A stretch of 60,090 bases of DNA from Phycisphaeraceae bacterium (lineage in GTDB: Bacteria; Planctomycetota; Phycisphaerae; Phycisphaerales; UBA1924), in NCBI GenBank assembly GCA_019636565.1, contig JAHBXG010000024.1:1-60090 (forward strand). Direction: 5' to 3'. The notes under the pieces were generated by a model. It worked only from the letters and a program-made list of their open reading frames with translations. It was not told the DNA's origin and made no database searches. Each line of letters opens with the position of its first letter. The stretch's first letter is position 1. The position numbers were made by a program, and so were the translations under genes. Shown here in pieces: positions 1 through 8,486 of the stretch.

Positions 1-84
1 GAAGAGGTTGCGGATCGTAACGGGGGTTGCCCGGAAGATCAGTGCGCAATGATGGTTGCCGAAAAACGGCCCGATCGAATCAAG

Positions 85-175
85 CGGAGAGGGGGGGATT
101 CGAACCCCCGATACAGACCTAAATCCGTATAACGGTTTAGCAAACCGCCGCCTTCAGCCTCTCGGCCACCTCTCC
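85..175 (-). tRNA. tRNA-Ser (anticodon GCT)
   Basis: Read on the minus strand, the acceptor arms GGAGAGG and CCTCTCC pair, followed by discriminator G. A long class II variable arm is present, the T arm is GGGGG-TTCGAAT-CCCCC, and the anticodon loop TTGCTAA gives GCT, which reads AGC/AGU serine codons. CCA is not encoded. It shares acceptor and part of the D arm with the tRNA-Ser(CGA) about 2.7 kb away on the other strand. Confidence 0.95.
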
Positions 176-394
176 GGCGTGGGCGAAGGATAGCCGACTT
201 TGTCGAGGGTGGCAAAGGCATTCTGTCTCGCCGGGGGCTCGTTCATATCTCTGGGAATTTCCCGCCGCAAAAGGGGCGACGGCTCCAGCGCGGCGGAGTC
301 AACGCGCGCGGAGCCGTCGCTTTGGGGGGCAAGCACTGAGGGATGGGCAGCGGGGGTGCAGAACGACTCGGTCGGCCGCAAAGCGGGCGACCGA

Positions 395-685
395 TCAGTC
401 GGAGCCTTCGGATTCGGTGTTGCGTTTCTCGAGCAGGCTGCGGAGGTAGTCATTCTCGCGCCGCGTGGCCTCGAGATCGAAGACAAGGTACTTGACGCTC
501 AAACGGAGATAATCGAGCGACTCTTGAAGGTCGCCGATGGTCTGGCGCATTTTGTCGTGGCGCGATTGCGCTTCGCCCGCGATTGCTTCGAGCGGTGCCC
601 GATCGGTCTCGGGGAGTTCCCCGATCTGGGCCATGAGTTCGCCGAGCTTTTTCTGAAAGTCCTGTTCGTTCATATCTCTCTCCAT
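395..685 (-). CDS. small coiled-coil protein of unknown function
   Basis: A 96-residue, strongly charged protein with heptad-like helical stretches at about residues 5-35 and 42-90 (Leu/Ile at regular spacing, many Glu, Arg and Lys). There is no signal peptide or membrane segment. It ends in an acidic tail (TESEGSD). Two starts are plausible: ATG at 685, preceded by AGAAGGTG, or ATG at 673, preceded by GGAGAGAG at close spacing. I do not recognise a named family. The shape suggests a small cytoplasmic dimeric coiled coil, but no function can be assigned. It stands alone, downstream of the DUF3553 gene on the same strand with a 190-base gap. Confidence 0.7.
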   Translation of the reverse strand: MERDMNEQDFQKKLGELMAQIGELPETDRAPLEAIAGEAQSRHDKMRQTIGDLQESLDYLRLSVKYLVFDLEATRRENDYLRSLLEKRNTESEGSD

Positions 686-877
686 ATGTCACCTTCTTTT
701 GGGAAGGCGTGAACAGGGAGAGGTGATGCAACGGGTGGGCCGAAGCTGGCCGGAACGGGGGGCCAGCGGCGCGTCCGAAAAAACGTTGGCTGTGGGGTAG
801 TGAGCGCGGGTGGAGCAGATAACTCGCGCCCCGTTGTGATACGGCCCTCCGCTACCGGTGCGGCCTGTTGCGGGGAA

Positions 878-1510
878 TCAACGGTTGATGTCGATTCGAC
901 GCACAGCAGCCTGGGCTTCCGGAGTGGCCTGGGCTAGTACCTGGCTGAATGCCGCGGCGTCGAGCTTCTTCAGTTCCTTCAGCGTCTTGCGGGCATGGGC
1001 GTCGAGGTTCTGGCGGAATCGGCTGAAGAGCGTTTCCAGTTCGTGCCGGTTGTAACGACTAAGCGGATCGCGCATTCCAGATTGCATGACCGCCCAATCG
1101 AGCAACGAAGCCCCGGACGGGGTGAAGCGATAGAGGGCGAGCGTGGCCGCGGCACGCTTGGGAAGAGTCGTAAAGGGGTCGGTCGCCAATTCGGGCAGGC
1201 GAAGAAAAGTCTCCTCGGTGGCGGCCTTTTCTTCTCTATTCAGGATGCTGTCGGTGGAAGACATCGGGGTATTTCCGGAAGGGGATTCAAAGGATGGGAA
1301 GGAGGGCGCATCGGTGGCGCCCAGGAGATTGGCGAACGCGGTCGAAATCGTCTTGCTTCCGACTTTGTCAAATCGAATCGTGAGCCGCTGGCAGCGAACA
1401 CCCTCTTGAACCAGCGACTGCGCGGCGGTTACAACACCGACGCCCCATTCGGGGCAGCCGGAATGGCGAACCTTGCTACCGATATTCCACTCACGAACGA
1501 GTCGGGACAT
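878..1510 (-). CDS. DUF3553 domain protein
   Basis: A 210-residue soluble protein. The first ~65 residues fit DUF3553: a start like MSRLVREWNIGSKVRHSG, then a short beta-rich stretch with WGVGVV, RLTIRFDK and a K-T-I-S-T-AF ending. In UvrD/PcrA-type helicases the equivalent module is a small C-terminal Tudor-like fold thought to bind RNA polymerase; in planctomycetes it often occurs as the N-terminal part of stand-alone proteins like this one. The remaining ~140 residues are helical and unassigned. The frame is open further upstream to 1708, but that extension (Cys/His/Arg-rich, no conserved look) is unlikely; ATG at 1510 puts the domain at the N terminus. The ribosome binding site is weak. 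Function unknown; a transcription-linked role is only inference. Confidence 0.75.
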   Translation of the reverse strand: MSRLVREWNIGSKVRHSGCPEWGVGVVTAAQSLVQEGVRCQRLTIRFDKVGSKTISTAFANLLGATDAPSFPSFESPSGNTPMSSTDSILNREEKAATEETFLRLPELATDPFTTLPKRAAATLALYRFTPSGASLLDWAVMQSGMRDPLSRYNRHELETLFSRFRQNLDAHARKTLKELKKLDAAAFSQVLAQATPEAQAAVRRIDINR

Positions 1511-1851
1511 TGTGAATCGATCCGAGCCGCAAGGGCGCGCTTTTTCGATTGCGAACCCGCGGGCGAAAACGGTTGCACGCCGATCCGCGACCCGCGGCCG
1601 GGGGGCGTGCTTTTCTTCCGAAACGAGCCTAAACTTGTCGCACTGCGAATGAGCGGCGGCATCGCACACATCGTCCAGTTTGAAGACCGGGAAAACCGGT
1701 ATACACACTGGTGAGCGGCGATTGCGAACGTCGTTCGATTCGCGTGAGACAGCATAGGTGATCCGGAAATCGCACGCAAGCGAAATTCGGCCGACGCGGG
1801 GCGGTTTGCCTCGGGGCCGGACGGGTTTTTGAAGACAGGACCGATAGCAGT
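1511..1851. other. intergenic region between the DUF3553 gene and rpoZ
   Basis: About 340 bases separate the divergent DUF3553 and rpoZ genes, so promoters for both should lie here. I could not identify a convincing -35/-10 pair, hairpin or repeat. Frames that stay open across it are continuations of the neighbours and look like non-coding shadow. Confidence 0.5.
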
Positions 1852-2103
1852 ATGATCGAAGCCCTTAAGAGCGACGGCATTGTGAACAAGGTCGGCGGCC
1901 GCTTCAAGCTCTGCGCGCTGATCCAGCGCCGGCTTGTGCAGTTGATGGAAGGATCTCGCCCGCTGGTGGAGCGGAACGGGCGTACCGACCTCGAGATCGT
2001 GATCGAAGAGATCATGTCAGACAAGATCACACTCGACTTCGATAACGCTTCGCTGGTCGAAACGAAGTCGGTTTCGCACGAGCCGAGTGAGGCACTCCTG
2101 TAA
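1852..2103 (+). CDS. rpoZ: RNA polymerase omega subunit
   Basis: An 83-residue protein with the omega core in order: a short N-terminal helix, then K-VGGRFKLCALIQRR with the conserved R-x-K/L-x-x-x-I-x-R-R pattern, then the second helix containing TDLEIVIEEI. Omega binds the beta-prime C terminus and helps assemble the core polymerase. Length is normal for the family. The start at ATG 1852 is the only good one, with AGGA about 12 bases upstream. The next gene is a CoaC-type flavoprotein 34 bases downstream, matching the common bacterial order rpoZ-coaBC. No gmk lies upstream here. Confidence 0.88.
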   Translation: MIEALKSDGIVNKVGGRFKLCALIQRRLVQLMEGSRPLVERNGRTDLEIVIEEIMSDKITLDFDNASLVETKSVSHEPSEALL

Positions 2104-2137
2104 CTTGAGGCCCAACGGGGCGACGCGGGGTTGAGCA

Positions 2138-2827
2138 TTGCGAAAGACCGGCACATCGGAGCGTGGACCATCGCGCGCCGGGCGTGACGTGCGCGCCGCG
2201 GGCGGGCTCGGAGCGCCGCAATCGGCCGATCCGCAGGTGCTGCGGGCGTTTGCAACTGGCAAGCGGGTTCTGGTTGGAGTCACGGGCGGAATCGCCGCTT
2301 ACAAGACATGCATGATCGTGAGCCGGCTCGCTCAGGCGGGCGCAAATGTGACGGTCGCGATGACCGAGGCCGCCACGCACTTTGTGACACCGCTGACATT
2401 TCAATCGCTCTCGGGGTTTCCGGTCTACACAACCGCGTGGGAGCACATCGAGTCGAAGGATCCGCAGCACATTTCGCTCGCGAAAGGGCTGGATCTGGCG
2501 ATTGTCGCGCCGGCGACGATGGACTGCCTGGCGAAGCTCGCTGGCGGACGCACCGACGACGTGGTCACGCTAATCCTGTCGGCCGTGGATCGGCGGGTGA
2601 CGCCGGTTGTGCTTGCTCCGGCGATGAACGATGTGATGTGGTCGCAGCCCAGCACGCAGCGCAACGTCAAGCAATTGGTGGACGACGGTTTCTACATGGT
2701 CGGTCCGGGGGAGGGCTGGCAGGCCTGCCGCACAGTGGGGACGGGCCGGATGAGCGAGCCGGAAGAGATTCTCGGGTCTATCCGCCGGTTTTTGGAGCGG
2801 CCGAAACCAAAGACCCGCGGGAAATGA
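2138..2827 (+). CDS. phosphopantothenoylcysteine decarboxylase-type flavoprotein (CoaC only)
   Basis: HFCD-family flavoprotein. It carries GVTGGIAAYK near residue 45 (FMN-binding loop), HISLAKG-DLAIVAPAT with the active-site His, the substrate clamp motif PAMNDVMW, and the lid GWQACRTVGTGRM with the reducing Cys. Together these predict decarboxylation of phosphopantothenoylcysteine to phosphopantetheine in CoA synthesis. At 229 residues it lacks the CoaB ligase domain found in the usual ~400-residue CoaBC fusion, so CoaB must be elsewhere. The start is uncertain: TTG 2138 is drawn, but GTG 2189 is also in frame and would remove 17 poorly conserved residues. It probably shares a transcript with rpoZ. 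Confidence 0.83.
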   Translation: MRKTGTSERGPSRAGRDVRAAGGLGAPQSADPQVLRAFATGKRVLVGVTGGIAAYKTCMIVSRLAQAGANVTVAMTEAATHFVTPLTFQSLSGFPVYTTAWEHIESKDPQHISLAKGLDLAIVAPATMDCLAKLAGGRTDDVVTLILSAVDRRVTPVVLAPAMNDVMWSQPSTQRNVKQLVDDGFYMVGPGEGWQACRTVGTGRMSEPEEILGSIRRFLERPKPKTRGK

Positions 2828-2877
2828 TGTTGACGGGGGCGTGTCGCTGCCGAAAGATCGTGGCTCGGTTCGAGTTC

Positions 2878-2966
2878 GGAGAGGTGACAGAGCGGTTGAA
2901 CGTACCGGTTTCGAAAACCGGCAGAGGGCGTAAGCCTTCTCGGGAGTTCGAATCTCCCCCTCTCCG
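2878..2966 (+). tRNA. tRNA-Ser (anticodon CGA)
   Basis: Acceptor arms GGAGAGG and CCTCTCC plus G, anticodon stem CCGGT/ACCGG with loop TTCGAAA giving CGA (reads UCG), and a long variable arm (AGAGGGCGTAAGCCTTCT) typical of class II tRNA. The T arm is GGGAG-TTCGAAT-CTCCC. CCA is not encoded. It lies 50 bases after the CoaC-like gene and may be transcribed with it. Confidence 0.95.
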
Positions 2967-2983
2967 CTTTTAGGGTTTCGGTT

Positions 2984-3622
2984 TCAGGTTCGGCGCTGGC
3001 TTTTTTGCCGCTGTGGAAGATTGCCGGAGCGCGATCGCGCAAACGGGTCCTTCCATTCCTCCGCCGTGAGCGCCCAGCGCTGGTGATCACACCATTTGCC
3101 GTCGATCTGCAGGAAGCGGAGCGCGACACCCTCGAAGCGAAGGCCGGCTTTCTTTACCACTCCGATGGACGCGACGTTGCGCGGCTGCACATTGGCTTCG
3201 ACGCGATGAAGTTTCAGGTGCTCAAAGGCGTGGCGGACGGCGAGCAGCAATCCCTCGGTCATATATCCGTTGCGGGTGAAGGATTTGCCGATCCAATAGC
3301 CGAGTTCGCACGATTGGAGCACGCCGTGACGGATTCCGTTGAGCCCCACGTAACCGACCATTCGTGCATCTTCATTGCGGCAGATGAGAAACCGCTGCCG
3401 GTCTTCTGCGTCGGAAGTCCGAAAGAACGATTCCCAGCGCTCCGCCTCCGATCGGACTTTCAGGCGGGGCTCCCACGGCAGGAGATGATCGAGGCTCGAT
3501 TCGCGGAGCGCCACCCATTCTGCGCGATCGCCGGCGACCGGGCGACGCAGATGAACTACAGGACCGCGTTCGATCGCATCACTCCCACTCGATTGTTGCC
3601 GGCGGCTTGCTGGAGATGTCAT
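2984..3622 (-). CDS. GNAT family N-acetyltransferase (RimJ/RimL-like)
   Basis: A 212-residue protein with the GNAT fold of the RimJ/RimL type: an N-terminal R-P-x-x-x-D-x-x-E-W segment, a central strand [34 protein letters not shown] (the acetyl-CoA loop region) and [27 protein letters not shown], the family's closing N-x-x-S-x-x-x-x-x-K-x-G-F/L motif. Likely reaction: acetyl transfer from acetyl-CoA to an N-terminal amine or small substrate; the substrate is unknown. The only ATG near the N terminus is 3622, which makes the gene overlap the end of guaA by 44 bases on the same strand, suggesting cotranscription. The C-terminal ~25 residues are Arg/Gln-rich and probably disordered. Confidence 0.82.
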   Translation of the reverse strand: MTSPASRRQQSSGSDAIERGPVVHLRRPVAGDRAEWVALRESSLDHLLPWEPRLKVRSEAERWESFFRTSDAEDRQRFLICRNEDARMVGYVGLNGIRHGVLQSCELGYWIGKSFTRNGYMTEGLLLAVRHAFEHLKLHRVEANVQPRNVASIGVVKKAGLRFEGVALRFLQIDGKWCDHQRWALTAEEWKDPFARSRSGNLPQRQKSQRRT

Positions 3623-5138
3623 AGACCACTCGATTGACGCCCCGGACCTCGTTGATGATCCTGCTGCTGATTGTTGACAGAACTTCGTACGGCAGACGCA
3701 CCCAATCGGCCGACATGAAGTCCTGCGTTTCGACGGCCCGCACCGCGACGCAGGAGTCGTAAGTCCGGCCATCACCCATGACGCCGACGGATTGCACCGG
3801 CAAGAGAACCGCGAATACCTGGCTGGTCTTCCGATAGAGGTTTGCCGCGATGATCTCCTCGAGCACGATCTCGTCGCACTCTCGCAGCACCTCAAGTTTC
3901 GGCTTGGTGACCTCGCCCAGCACGCGAACCGCAAGCCCGGGACCCGGGAATGGATGACGCCAGATGATCTGATCGGGAAGGCCAAGGACCTCACCCAGTT
4001 TGCGCACTTCGTCCTTGAACAGTTCTCGCAATGGCTCGACAAGCTCAAAGCCAAGTTCCGCGGGCAATCCTCCAACGTTGTGATGAAGCTTAATCCCCGC
4101 GGACTGTCCGGCGTGTCCCTGTCCCGATTCGATCACGTCGGGGTACAGTGTTCCCTGCGCTAGAAAGTGGGCGTCCTTGATATCGCGCGAGGCGTGCTTA
4201 AAGACTTCGATGAACCGGTGACCGATGCGTCGTCGCTTCTCTTGTGGCTCGGTGATGCCGCTCAAGTCCGCCAGGAAATCGGCGGACGCGTCGACCACTC
4301 GAAGGTCCATCTGGAAGTGATCGCGGAAGGTCACCTCGACCAGTTCGCGCTCGCCGTTCCGGAGCAGCCCCGTATCGACGAACACGCAGGTCAATTGTTT
4401 GCCTACCGCCTTGTGCAGCAGAGCAGCGGCAACCGACGAATCGACGCCGCCCGAGAGACCGCACACGATGTGGCCCGAGCCGACCTGAGCGCGGACGCGA
4501 TCTGCCGCGGCCCCGGCGAAGTCTGCCATCCGCCAGGTATTCCGGCAGCTGCAGATATTGAAGAGAAAGTTCTGGATGACCTCCGAGCCGTGTGGCGTGT
4601 GCGTGACTTCGGGATGGAACTGCACGCCAAAGAACCGCCGCGTCTTCGTAACACTTCGAACGGCGGCTTGCGGGCAGGTCGGTGTCGATGCCAGCGTCTC
4701 AAAGTGCGCCTCGCCGGATTCGCGGACTTGGTCGCCGTGGGACATCCAGACCGTCATTTTTTCTGGAAGCGAAGCGAAAAGGTCGCTTCGGTCGGACAAG
4801 CCGACAATCGCGCGCCCGAATTCGCGGTGGTCGGATCGGTCCACTCGACCGCCAAGCAGATGTGCGGCCAGTTGCATTCCGTAGCAAATGCCCAACACCG
4901 GAATGCCAAGGTCAAAGATCGCCGGATCGATGGTCGGAGCCCCGGGCTCGTACACGCTTGCCGGGCCGCCCGAAAGCACGATTCCCTTCGGGGCCATGTT
5001 TCTGATTTCGGCCAGCGAAATCGAGGGGGCGACGAGCACCGAATAGACCCCGGCTTCACGGATGCGCCGGGAGATCAGTTGGGCGGTCTGGCCCCCGAAG
5101 TCGATGACAGGGACAATGTCGCCCGCGATGGCAGGCAT
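3579..5138 (-). CDS. guaA: GMP synthase (glutamine-hydrolysing)
   Basis: A 519-residue protein, normal for GuaA. The N-terminal class I amidotransferase has the nucleophile elbow GICYGMQ (Cys85) and FHPEVTHT for the His-Glu pair. The ATP-pyrophosphatase P-loop is GLSGGVDSS, followed by the C-terminal dimerisation domain ending in a typical [12 protein letters not shown]. It converts XMP, ATP and glutamine to GMP in purine synthesis. The start was placed at ATG 5138, giving [17 protein letters not shown]; the frame is open about 40 codons further but that stretch is Arg/Pro/Thr-rich and unlike GuaA. A GNAT gene overlaps its 3' end. Confidence 0.96.
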   Translation of the reverse strand: MPAIAGDIVPVIDFGGQTAQLISRRIREAGVYSVLVAPSISLAEIRNMAPKGIVLSGGPASVYEPGAPTIDPAIFDLGIPVLGICYGMQLAAHLLGGRVDRSDHREFGRAIVGLSDRSDLFASLPEKMTVWMSHGDQVRESGEAHFETLASTPTCPQAAVRSVTKTRRFFGVQFHPEVTHTPHGSEVIQNFLFNICSCRNTWRMADFAGAAADRVRAQVGSGHIVCGLSGGVDSSVAAALLHKAVGKQLTCVFVDTGLLRNGERELVEVTFRDHFQMDLRVVDASADFLADLSGITEPQEKRRRIGHRFIEVFKHASRDIKDAHFLAQGTLYPDVIESGQGHAGQSAGIKLHHNVGGLPAELGFELVEPLRELFKDEVRKLGEVLGLPDQIIWRHPFPGPGLAVRVLGEVTKPKLEVLRECDEIVLEEIIAANLYRKTSQVFAVLLPVQSVGVMGDGRTYDSCVAVRAVETQDFMSADWVRLPYEVLSTISSRIINEVRGVNRVVYDISSKPPATIEWE

Positions 5139-5256
5139 TGTCACAGAATTCTTGAATGTGGTGTTGCGTGACAACCGTTGGCCTCTTTCTTGCGGAGTCG
5201 GTCGGAGTGTACGGTTCGCGGATGGGGGCGGGCGTGTCTGAGAACAGGCTGATACC

Positions 5257-5646
5257 ATGAAAGGCGTGAAGATTCCAGCAACTTTCCTTGTGGCGTCGAT
5301 GGGGGCGTGGGCGGGTTGCAGCTATACCCCTAGTTTCGATTCGCCGAATCCACAGATGCGAATGTGGGCGACCGTTCAGGCGGCTGAATCGACCGATCCG
5401 GCCGATTATCCCAAGTTGGTTGAGCAGCTCGACGACGACAACGCGGACACGCGGATGCTGGCCATCAACGTGCTGGAGCGTCGGACGGGCACCAATCGAG
5501 GTTTCAATTACGCGGCACCGCGTGCGGAGCGTGCGGCAAGCGTCAAGGAGTGGCAGCAATGGGCGGTGCAGTACGCAAGACCATCGTCGGGCGGCCGGTC
5601 CTCCGGCTCTCGACGCAGGAAGAATCGTCACGGGGCAACGGGATGA
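5257..5646 (+). CDS. small lipoprotein with HEAT-like segment
   Basis: A 129-residue protein with a lipoprotein-type signal ([16 protein letters not shown] then WAGC, Cys about residue 21). The mature part has one HEAT/armadillo-like helical pair: [20 protein letters not shown] then [12 protein letters not shown], and a conserved-looking WQQWA. The C terminus is Ser/Arg/Gly-rich and probably disordered. It should be anchored in the inner or outer membrane facing the periplasm. Its TGA overlaps the ATG of the next gene (ATGA at 5643), so it is translationally coupled to the RsbW-like kinase and heads the run lipoprotein-kinase-STAS-MlaE. Function unknown. Confidence 0.72.
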   Translation: MKGVKIPATFLVASMGAWAGCSYTPSFDSPNPQMRMWATVQAAESTDPADYPKLVEQLDDDNADTRMLAINVLERRTGTNRGFNYAAPRAERAASVKEWQQWAVQYARPSSGGRSSGSRRRKNRHGATG

Positions 5647-6146
5647 ATCCCGTGGATTCGATGAAAGGCGCCCATGTCCGGATGGAGCTGCTCAGCAGCC
5701 CGGTCTACACCAGCGGTGCCCGCGACATGGTGCAGGCGGTCACGCGACGAATGGGCTTTGCCGAATTGGACTGCAGCCAGATTGCGCTGGCGGTCGACGA
5801 GGCGCTCTGCAACATCATGCGCCACGGCTATGAAAACAAGCCGGATCAGCCCATTTGGGTCGGGGTCTGGCCTGTTGACGAACCCGGCGTCCCCGGGGGG
5901 ATTCGAATCGTGATCGAGGATGTTGCCCGACAGATCGAACCGGAGAAGATCAAGGGGCGCGAACTGCACGACGTCAAGCCGGGCGGGCTCGGCGTTCATG
6001 TCATCAAGGAAGTGATGGATAAGGTGACTTACGAAAAGCGACCCGGGGGGGGCATGCGGCTGACAATGATCAAGCATCAGAAGCCCGTCCCGGTCGGCGG
6101 CAGTGCGTCGGATGGGTGCGAGGGAGGAAAGGGTTGTCATGCCTGA
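5643..6146 (+). CDS. RsbW-like anti-sigma factor / serine kinase (HATPase)
   Basis: A 167-residue GHKL ATPase of the RsbW/SpoIIAB type. The N box is intact (DEALCNIMRHGY, Glu53 and Asn57), the G1 region is IEDVARQIEP, where the usual DxGxG is reduced to D-V-A-R, and the G2 box is PGGLGVHVI (residues 113-121). Such proteins bind ATP, hold a sigma factor or other target, and phosphorylate a STAS antagonist. A STAS gene follows with an 8-base overlap, giving a classical partner-switch pair. No sigma gene is adjacent; the next gene is an MlaE permease. ATG 5643 was chosen because it forms an ATGA overlap with the lipoprotein gene. Cytoplasmic. Confidence 0.86.
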   Translation: MNPVDSMKGAHVRMELLSSPVYTSGARDMVQAVTRRMGFAELDCSQIALAVDEALCNIMRHGYENKPDQPIWVGVWPVDEPGVPGGIRIVIEDVARQIEPEKIKGRELHDVKPGGLGVHVIKEVMDKVTYEKRPGGGMRLTMIKHQKPVPVGGSASDGCEGGKGCHA

Positions 6147-6489
6147 AGGACAGACGTTGCAAGTCGGATTCGAGACCCAGGGCGAAACCGTGATCGTGTC
6201 GCCGCAGGGTGAAATCGGATACAGCGAGGCCACCGTTTTTCGTACCTGGCTCCGGAAGGCTCACGACTCGAAATCGCCCCGAATCATCGTGGATCTGGCA
6301 AAGGTCGACTACATGAACACCCCGGGCGTCGCCACGCTCGTGGAGTCCCTGCAGATTTCCAAGCGGAGCAAGACTCGTTTGATTCTCTGCGGCATGAATG
6401 AAAAAGTTTTCGCGATCTTCAAAATCGCCCGTCTGGACACGGTGTTTGAGATCTGTCCGAATCTCGCCGCCGCAATCTCGAAGGCCTGA
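6139..6489 (+). CDS. STAS domain protein (anti-sigma factor antagonist-like)
   Basis: A 116-residue single STAS domain: beta strands QVGFETQ and ETVIVSPQGEI, then IIVDLAKVDYMNTPGVATLV. At the site where SpoIIAA/RsbV carry D-S-x-G, this protein has N-T-P-G, leaving Thr61 as the only possible phosphoacceptor. It could be the switch partner of the kinase encoded just upstream, or an MlaB-like subunit of the transporter downstream, since MlaB is also a small STAS protein. The start at ATG 6139 follows a strong GGAGG/AGGGAGG site and overlaps the kinase stop by 8 bases. Cytoplasmic. Confidence 0.85.
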   Translation: MPEGQTLQVGFETQGETVIVSPQGEIGYSEATVFRTWLRKAHDSKSPRIIVDLAKVDYMNTPGVATLVESLQISKRSKTRLILCGMNEKVFAIFKIARLDTVFEICPNLAAAISKA

Positions 6490-6518
6490 AGAGTTTCCCG
6501 GGGGATGCGAACAGCACC

Positions 6519-7361
6519 GTGAGCGATTCCGAAGCACATCCCGAAACTGCATTCGCACCGTTCCGCCTGCTCGGGATGGCCTTTGCGCGTCTGGTCGGGT
6601 TTGTTGCCCACGTTGGTTCGATCACTTTGCTCTGTCTGAACGCGGCGAATTGGGTCGTCCGATCGCTCTACCAGCCGAAAGTGCGGATCGGCCGCTCCGC
6701 GATCGTCTCTCAGATTGTCCGAATCGGTGTTCGCTCCATTGGCATTGTCAGCCTTGTTTCCGGATGCGTGGGTCTCATCCTCGCCTTTCAGCTGAGCCCG
6801 CCGCTGGACGAGTTTGGTCAAAAAGACAAGGTCGCGAACATCGTGGGTGTGGCGATCCTCCGCGAACTCGGCCCGCTTATCGCCGCGATCGTGCTGACGG
6901 GGTTCGCCGGCGCATCGATCGCAGCCGAAATCGGCACCATGGTGGTTGGCGAAGAGATCGAGGCGCTCGAAGCGCACGCCATGAACCCGGTCAAGTTCCT
7001 GGTCGTCCCTCGTGTGATCGCATCGATTCTGTCGCTCACAGCCATTTCGGTCATCAGCGATGTCGTTGCGGTCGCCGCGGCGCTTGGCATTTCGATGATT
7101 GCGCTCGATATTCCCTACGCGGCGTTCATGAGCAATTTGTACGACCAGGTCAAACTAGTGGATTTTTTGACTGGCGTTTCAAAGGGCGCAGTATTTGGGC
7201 TTTTGATCGCGATTATCGCGTGTTACAACGGTCTCAAGGTCACGGGCGGCGCGATGGGGGTTGGCGTTGCGACGACGAGCACGGTGGTTCAATCCGTCGT
7301 TGCGGTGATCGTGTGCGACCTGGTCTTTACGACCATTTTCTTCGCGCTCGGCCTGACGTAG
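6519..7361 (+). CDS. MlaE-family ABC transporter permease
   Basis: A 280-residue integral membrane protein of the MlaE/Ttg2B family. Several hydrophobic helices surround the family signature AAEIGTM, followed by E-I-EALEAHAMNP and FLVVPRVIA. MlaE is the permease of phospholipid transporters spanning from the inner membrane; it normally works with the ATPase MlaF and the MCE protein MlaD. Neither is encoded next to it; the window has a second, complete set near 46.8-50.5 kb on the other strand. The start is GTG 6519, 29 bases after the STAS stop. The N-terminal ~40 residues precede the first strong helix and are amphipathic. Confidence 0.88.
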   Translation: MSDSEAHPETAFAPFRLLGMAFARLVGFVAHVGSITLLCLNAANWVVRSLYQPKVRIGRSAIVSQIVRIGVRSIGIVSLVSGCVGLILAFQLSPPLDEFGQKDKVANIVGVAILRELGPLIAAIVLTGFAGASIAAEIGTMVVGEEIEALEAHAMNPVKFLVVPRVIASILSLTAISVISDVVAVAAALGISMIALDIPYAAFMSNLYDQVKLVDFLTGVSKGAVFGLLIAIIACYNGLKVTGGAMGVGVATTSTVVQSVVAVIVCDLVFTTIFFALGLT

Positions 7362-7414
7362 CGGGTATCCGTCAGCCGGAAATGCGACCAGCCCGGACGT
7401 ACCATCCGGCCTCT

Positions 7415-7957
7415 ATGGCGTCAAAGCGAGGTCTTTCGAAAGGTGCGGGGCGGGGGGAAACGCCCCGGCTCGCGGTGGTGGTGAGTCGCTACAACGCGAC
7501 GGTCACCGATCGCCTCTGCCAAGGAGCTATTCGTAGTTGCGTTCGTCGGACGGGGCGGCCACCGGAGGTGCTGGACGCACCCGGGGCGTTTGAACTTCCG
7601 CTCGTGTGCGATGCGGCGGCGCGAACCGGGAGGTTTGATGGCGTCGTCGCTCTCGGGTGCCTTATCCGAGGCGAAACGATTCATGATCGCGTAATTGCGG
7701 ACAGCGTTGCCCAAGCAATTCAGCTCTCCATGCTCCAAACGGGCGTTCCGATCGCCTTTGGAGTTCTGACCGTGGAGAACGCCGCCCAGGCCAGGGCCAG
7801 AGCGGGTGGACGGCTGGGGAACAAGGGCGAGGAAGCCGTCGAGGCGCTTCTGGACACGATCAAGACACTTGCCGCGGTCCGGGCTGGAGGCGAAACCAGG
7901 ATCGGCCGAGAACTTCCCGACAAAGTGAAATCGAGTATGCGCCGGAGGAAGGGTTGA
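7415..7957 (+). CDS. ribH: 6,7-dimethyl-8-ribityllumazine synthase
   Basis: A 180-residue protein with the lumazine synthase hallmarks: VVSRYNATVTDRL at the N terminus (substrate-binding aromatic next to R-Y-N), PGAFELPL, GCLIRGETIHDRV with the catalytic His90, and PIAFGVLTVENAAQA. It condenses 5-amino-6-ribitylaminouracil with dihydroxybutanone phosphate in riboflavin synthesis and usually forms icosahedral or pentameric cages. ATG 7415 was chosen; the frame is open far upstream but that is shadow of the STAS and mlaE genes. nusB starts one base after its stop, the common ribH-nusB pairing. The C terminus is basic (KSSMRRRKG). Confidence 0.92.
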   Translation: MASKRGLSKGAGRGETPRLAVVVSRYNATVTDRLCQGAIRSCVRRTGRPPEVLDAPGAFELPLVCDAAARTGRFDGVVALGCLIRGETIHDRVIADSVAQAIQLSMLQTGVPIAFGVLTVENAAQARARAGGRLGNKGEEAVEALLDTIKTLAAVRAGGETRIGRELPDKVKSSMRRRKG

Positions 7958-7958
7958 C

Positions 7959-8486
7959 ATGGCCGAACAGACGTTGATACGCCGCATGGCGTTTCTTGCT
8001 CTTTTTCAACTGGACGCACGGGGCGAACTGACAGACTCTGAGCTCGAGTCGTCGGTGCTGCACGGTGACGATCCGAAGGTCGATGGAACAAAGGTTCCGG
8101 CGGCGTCGCAGGAGATGGCGTGGACGCTCGCGCGCGAGGCCTTTGCCGATCGCAAGCGGTGCGACGACGTCATGAAGAATCTCGCGCCGGAATGGCCGGC
8201 GTATCGCCAGGCGGCGGTCGATCGGGCCCTGCTAAGGCTGGCGCACTTTGAGATCCACAGCGGGCGGGTGCCGGCGCCCATTGCCATCGATTCGGCGGTG
8301 GAACTTGCGAAGGAATTCAGCACCGAGAAGTCGCCGGGCTTCATCAATGCGCTACTGGATCAGGCGGCAAAGCGGCAAGTCGCCAAAAAGGAATCAAAGA
8401 AAGGCGCTGGCAAACCCGAAGAGGAATCCGAAACCGAGGGTGGCGCGATCGAGGGATCCGGTCAGGAATCCGGAGCCGGCGACTGA
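7959..8486 (+). CDS. nusB: transcription antitermination protein NusB
   Basis: A 175-residue protein. The NusB fold occupies residues 1-135: RMAFLALFQLDARGE at the start, then helical segments ending in VDRALLRLAHFEI, APIAIDSAVELAKEFSTEKSPGFINALLDQ, which is the strongly conserved NusB C-terminal motif. It binds boxA RNA with NusE/S10 in rRNA antitermination. The last ~40 residues are a Lys/Glu/Gly-rich disordered tail not present in E. coli NusB. ATG 7959 follows the ribH stop by one base, with GGAGGAAGGG upstream inside ribH. Its stop overlaps the ftsY start (TGATG). Confidence 0.93.
   Translation: MAEQTLIRRMAFLALFQLDARGELTDSELESSVLHGDDPKVDGTKVPAASQEMAWTLAREAFADRKRCDDVMKNLAPEWPAYRQAAVDRALLRLAHFEIHSGRVPAPIAIDSAVELAKEFSTEKSPGFINALLDQAAKRQVAKKESKKGAGKPEEESETEGGAIEGSGQESGAGD

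Noticed and set aside
6398..7414. Long plus-strand extension upstream of ribH
   Set aside because: It overlaps the STAS and mlaE genes in another frame and does not resemble lumazine synthase; ribH starts at ATG 7415.
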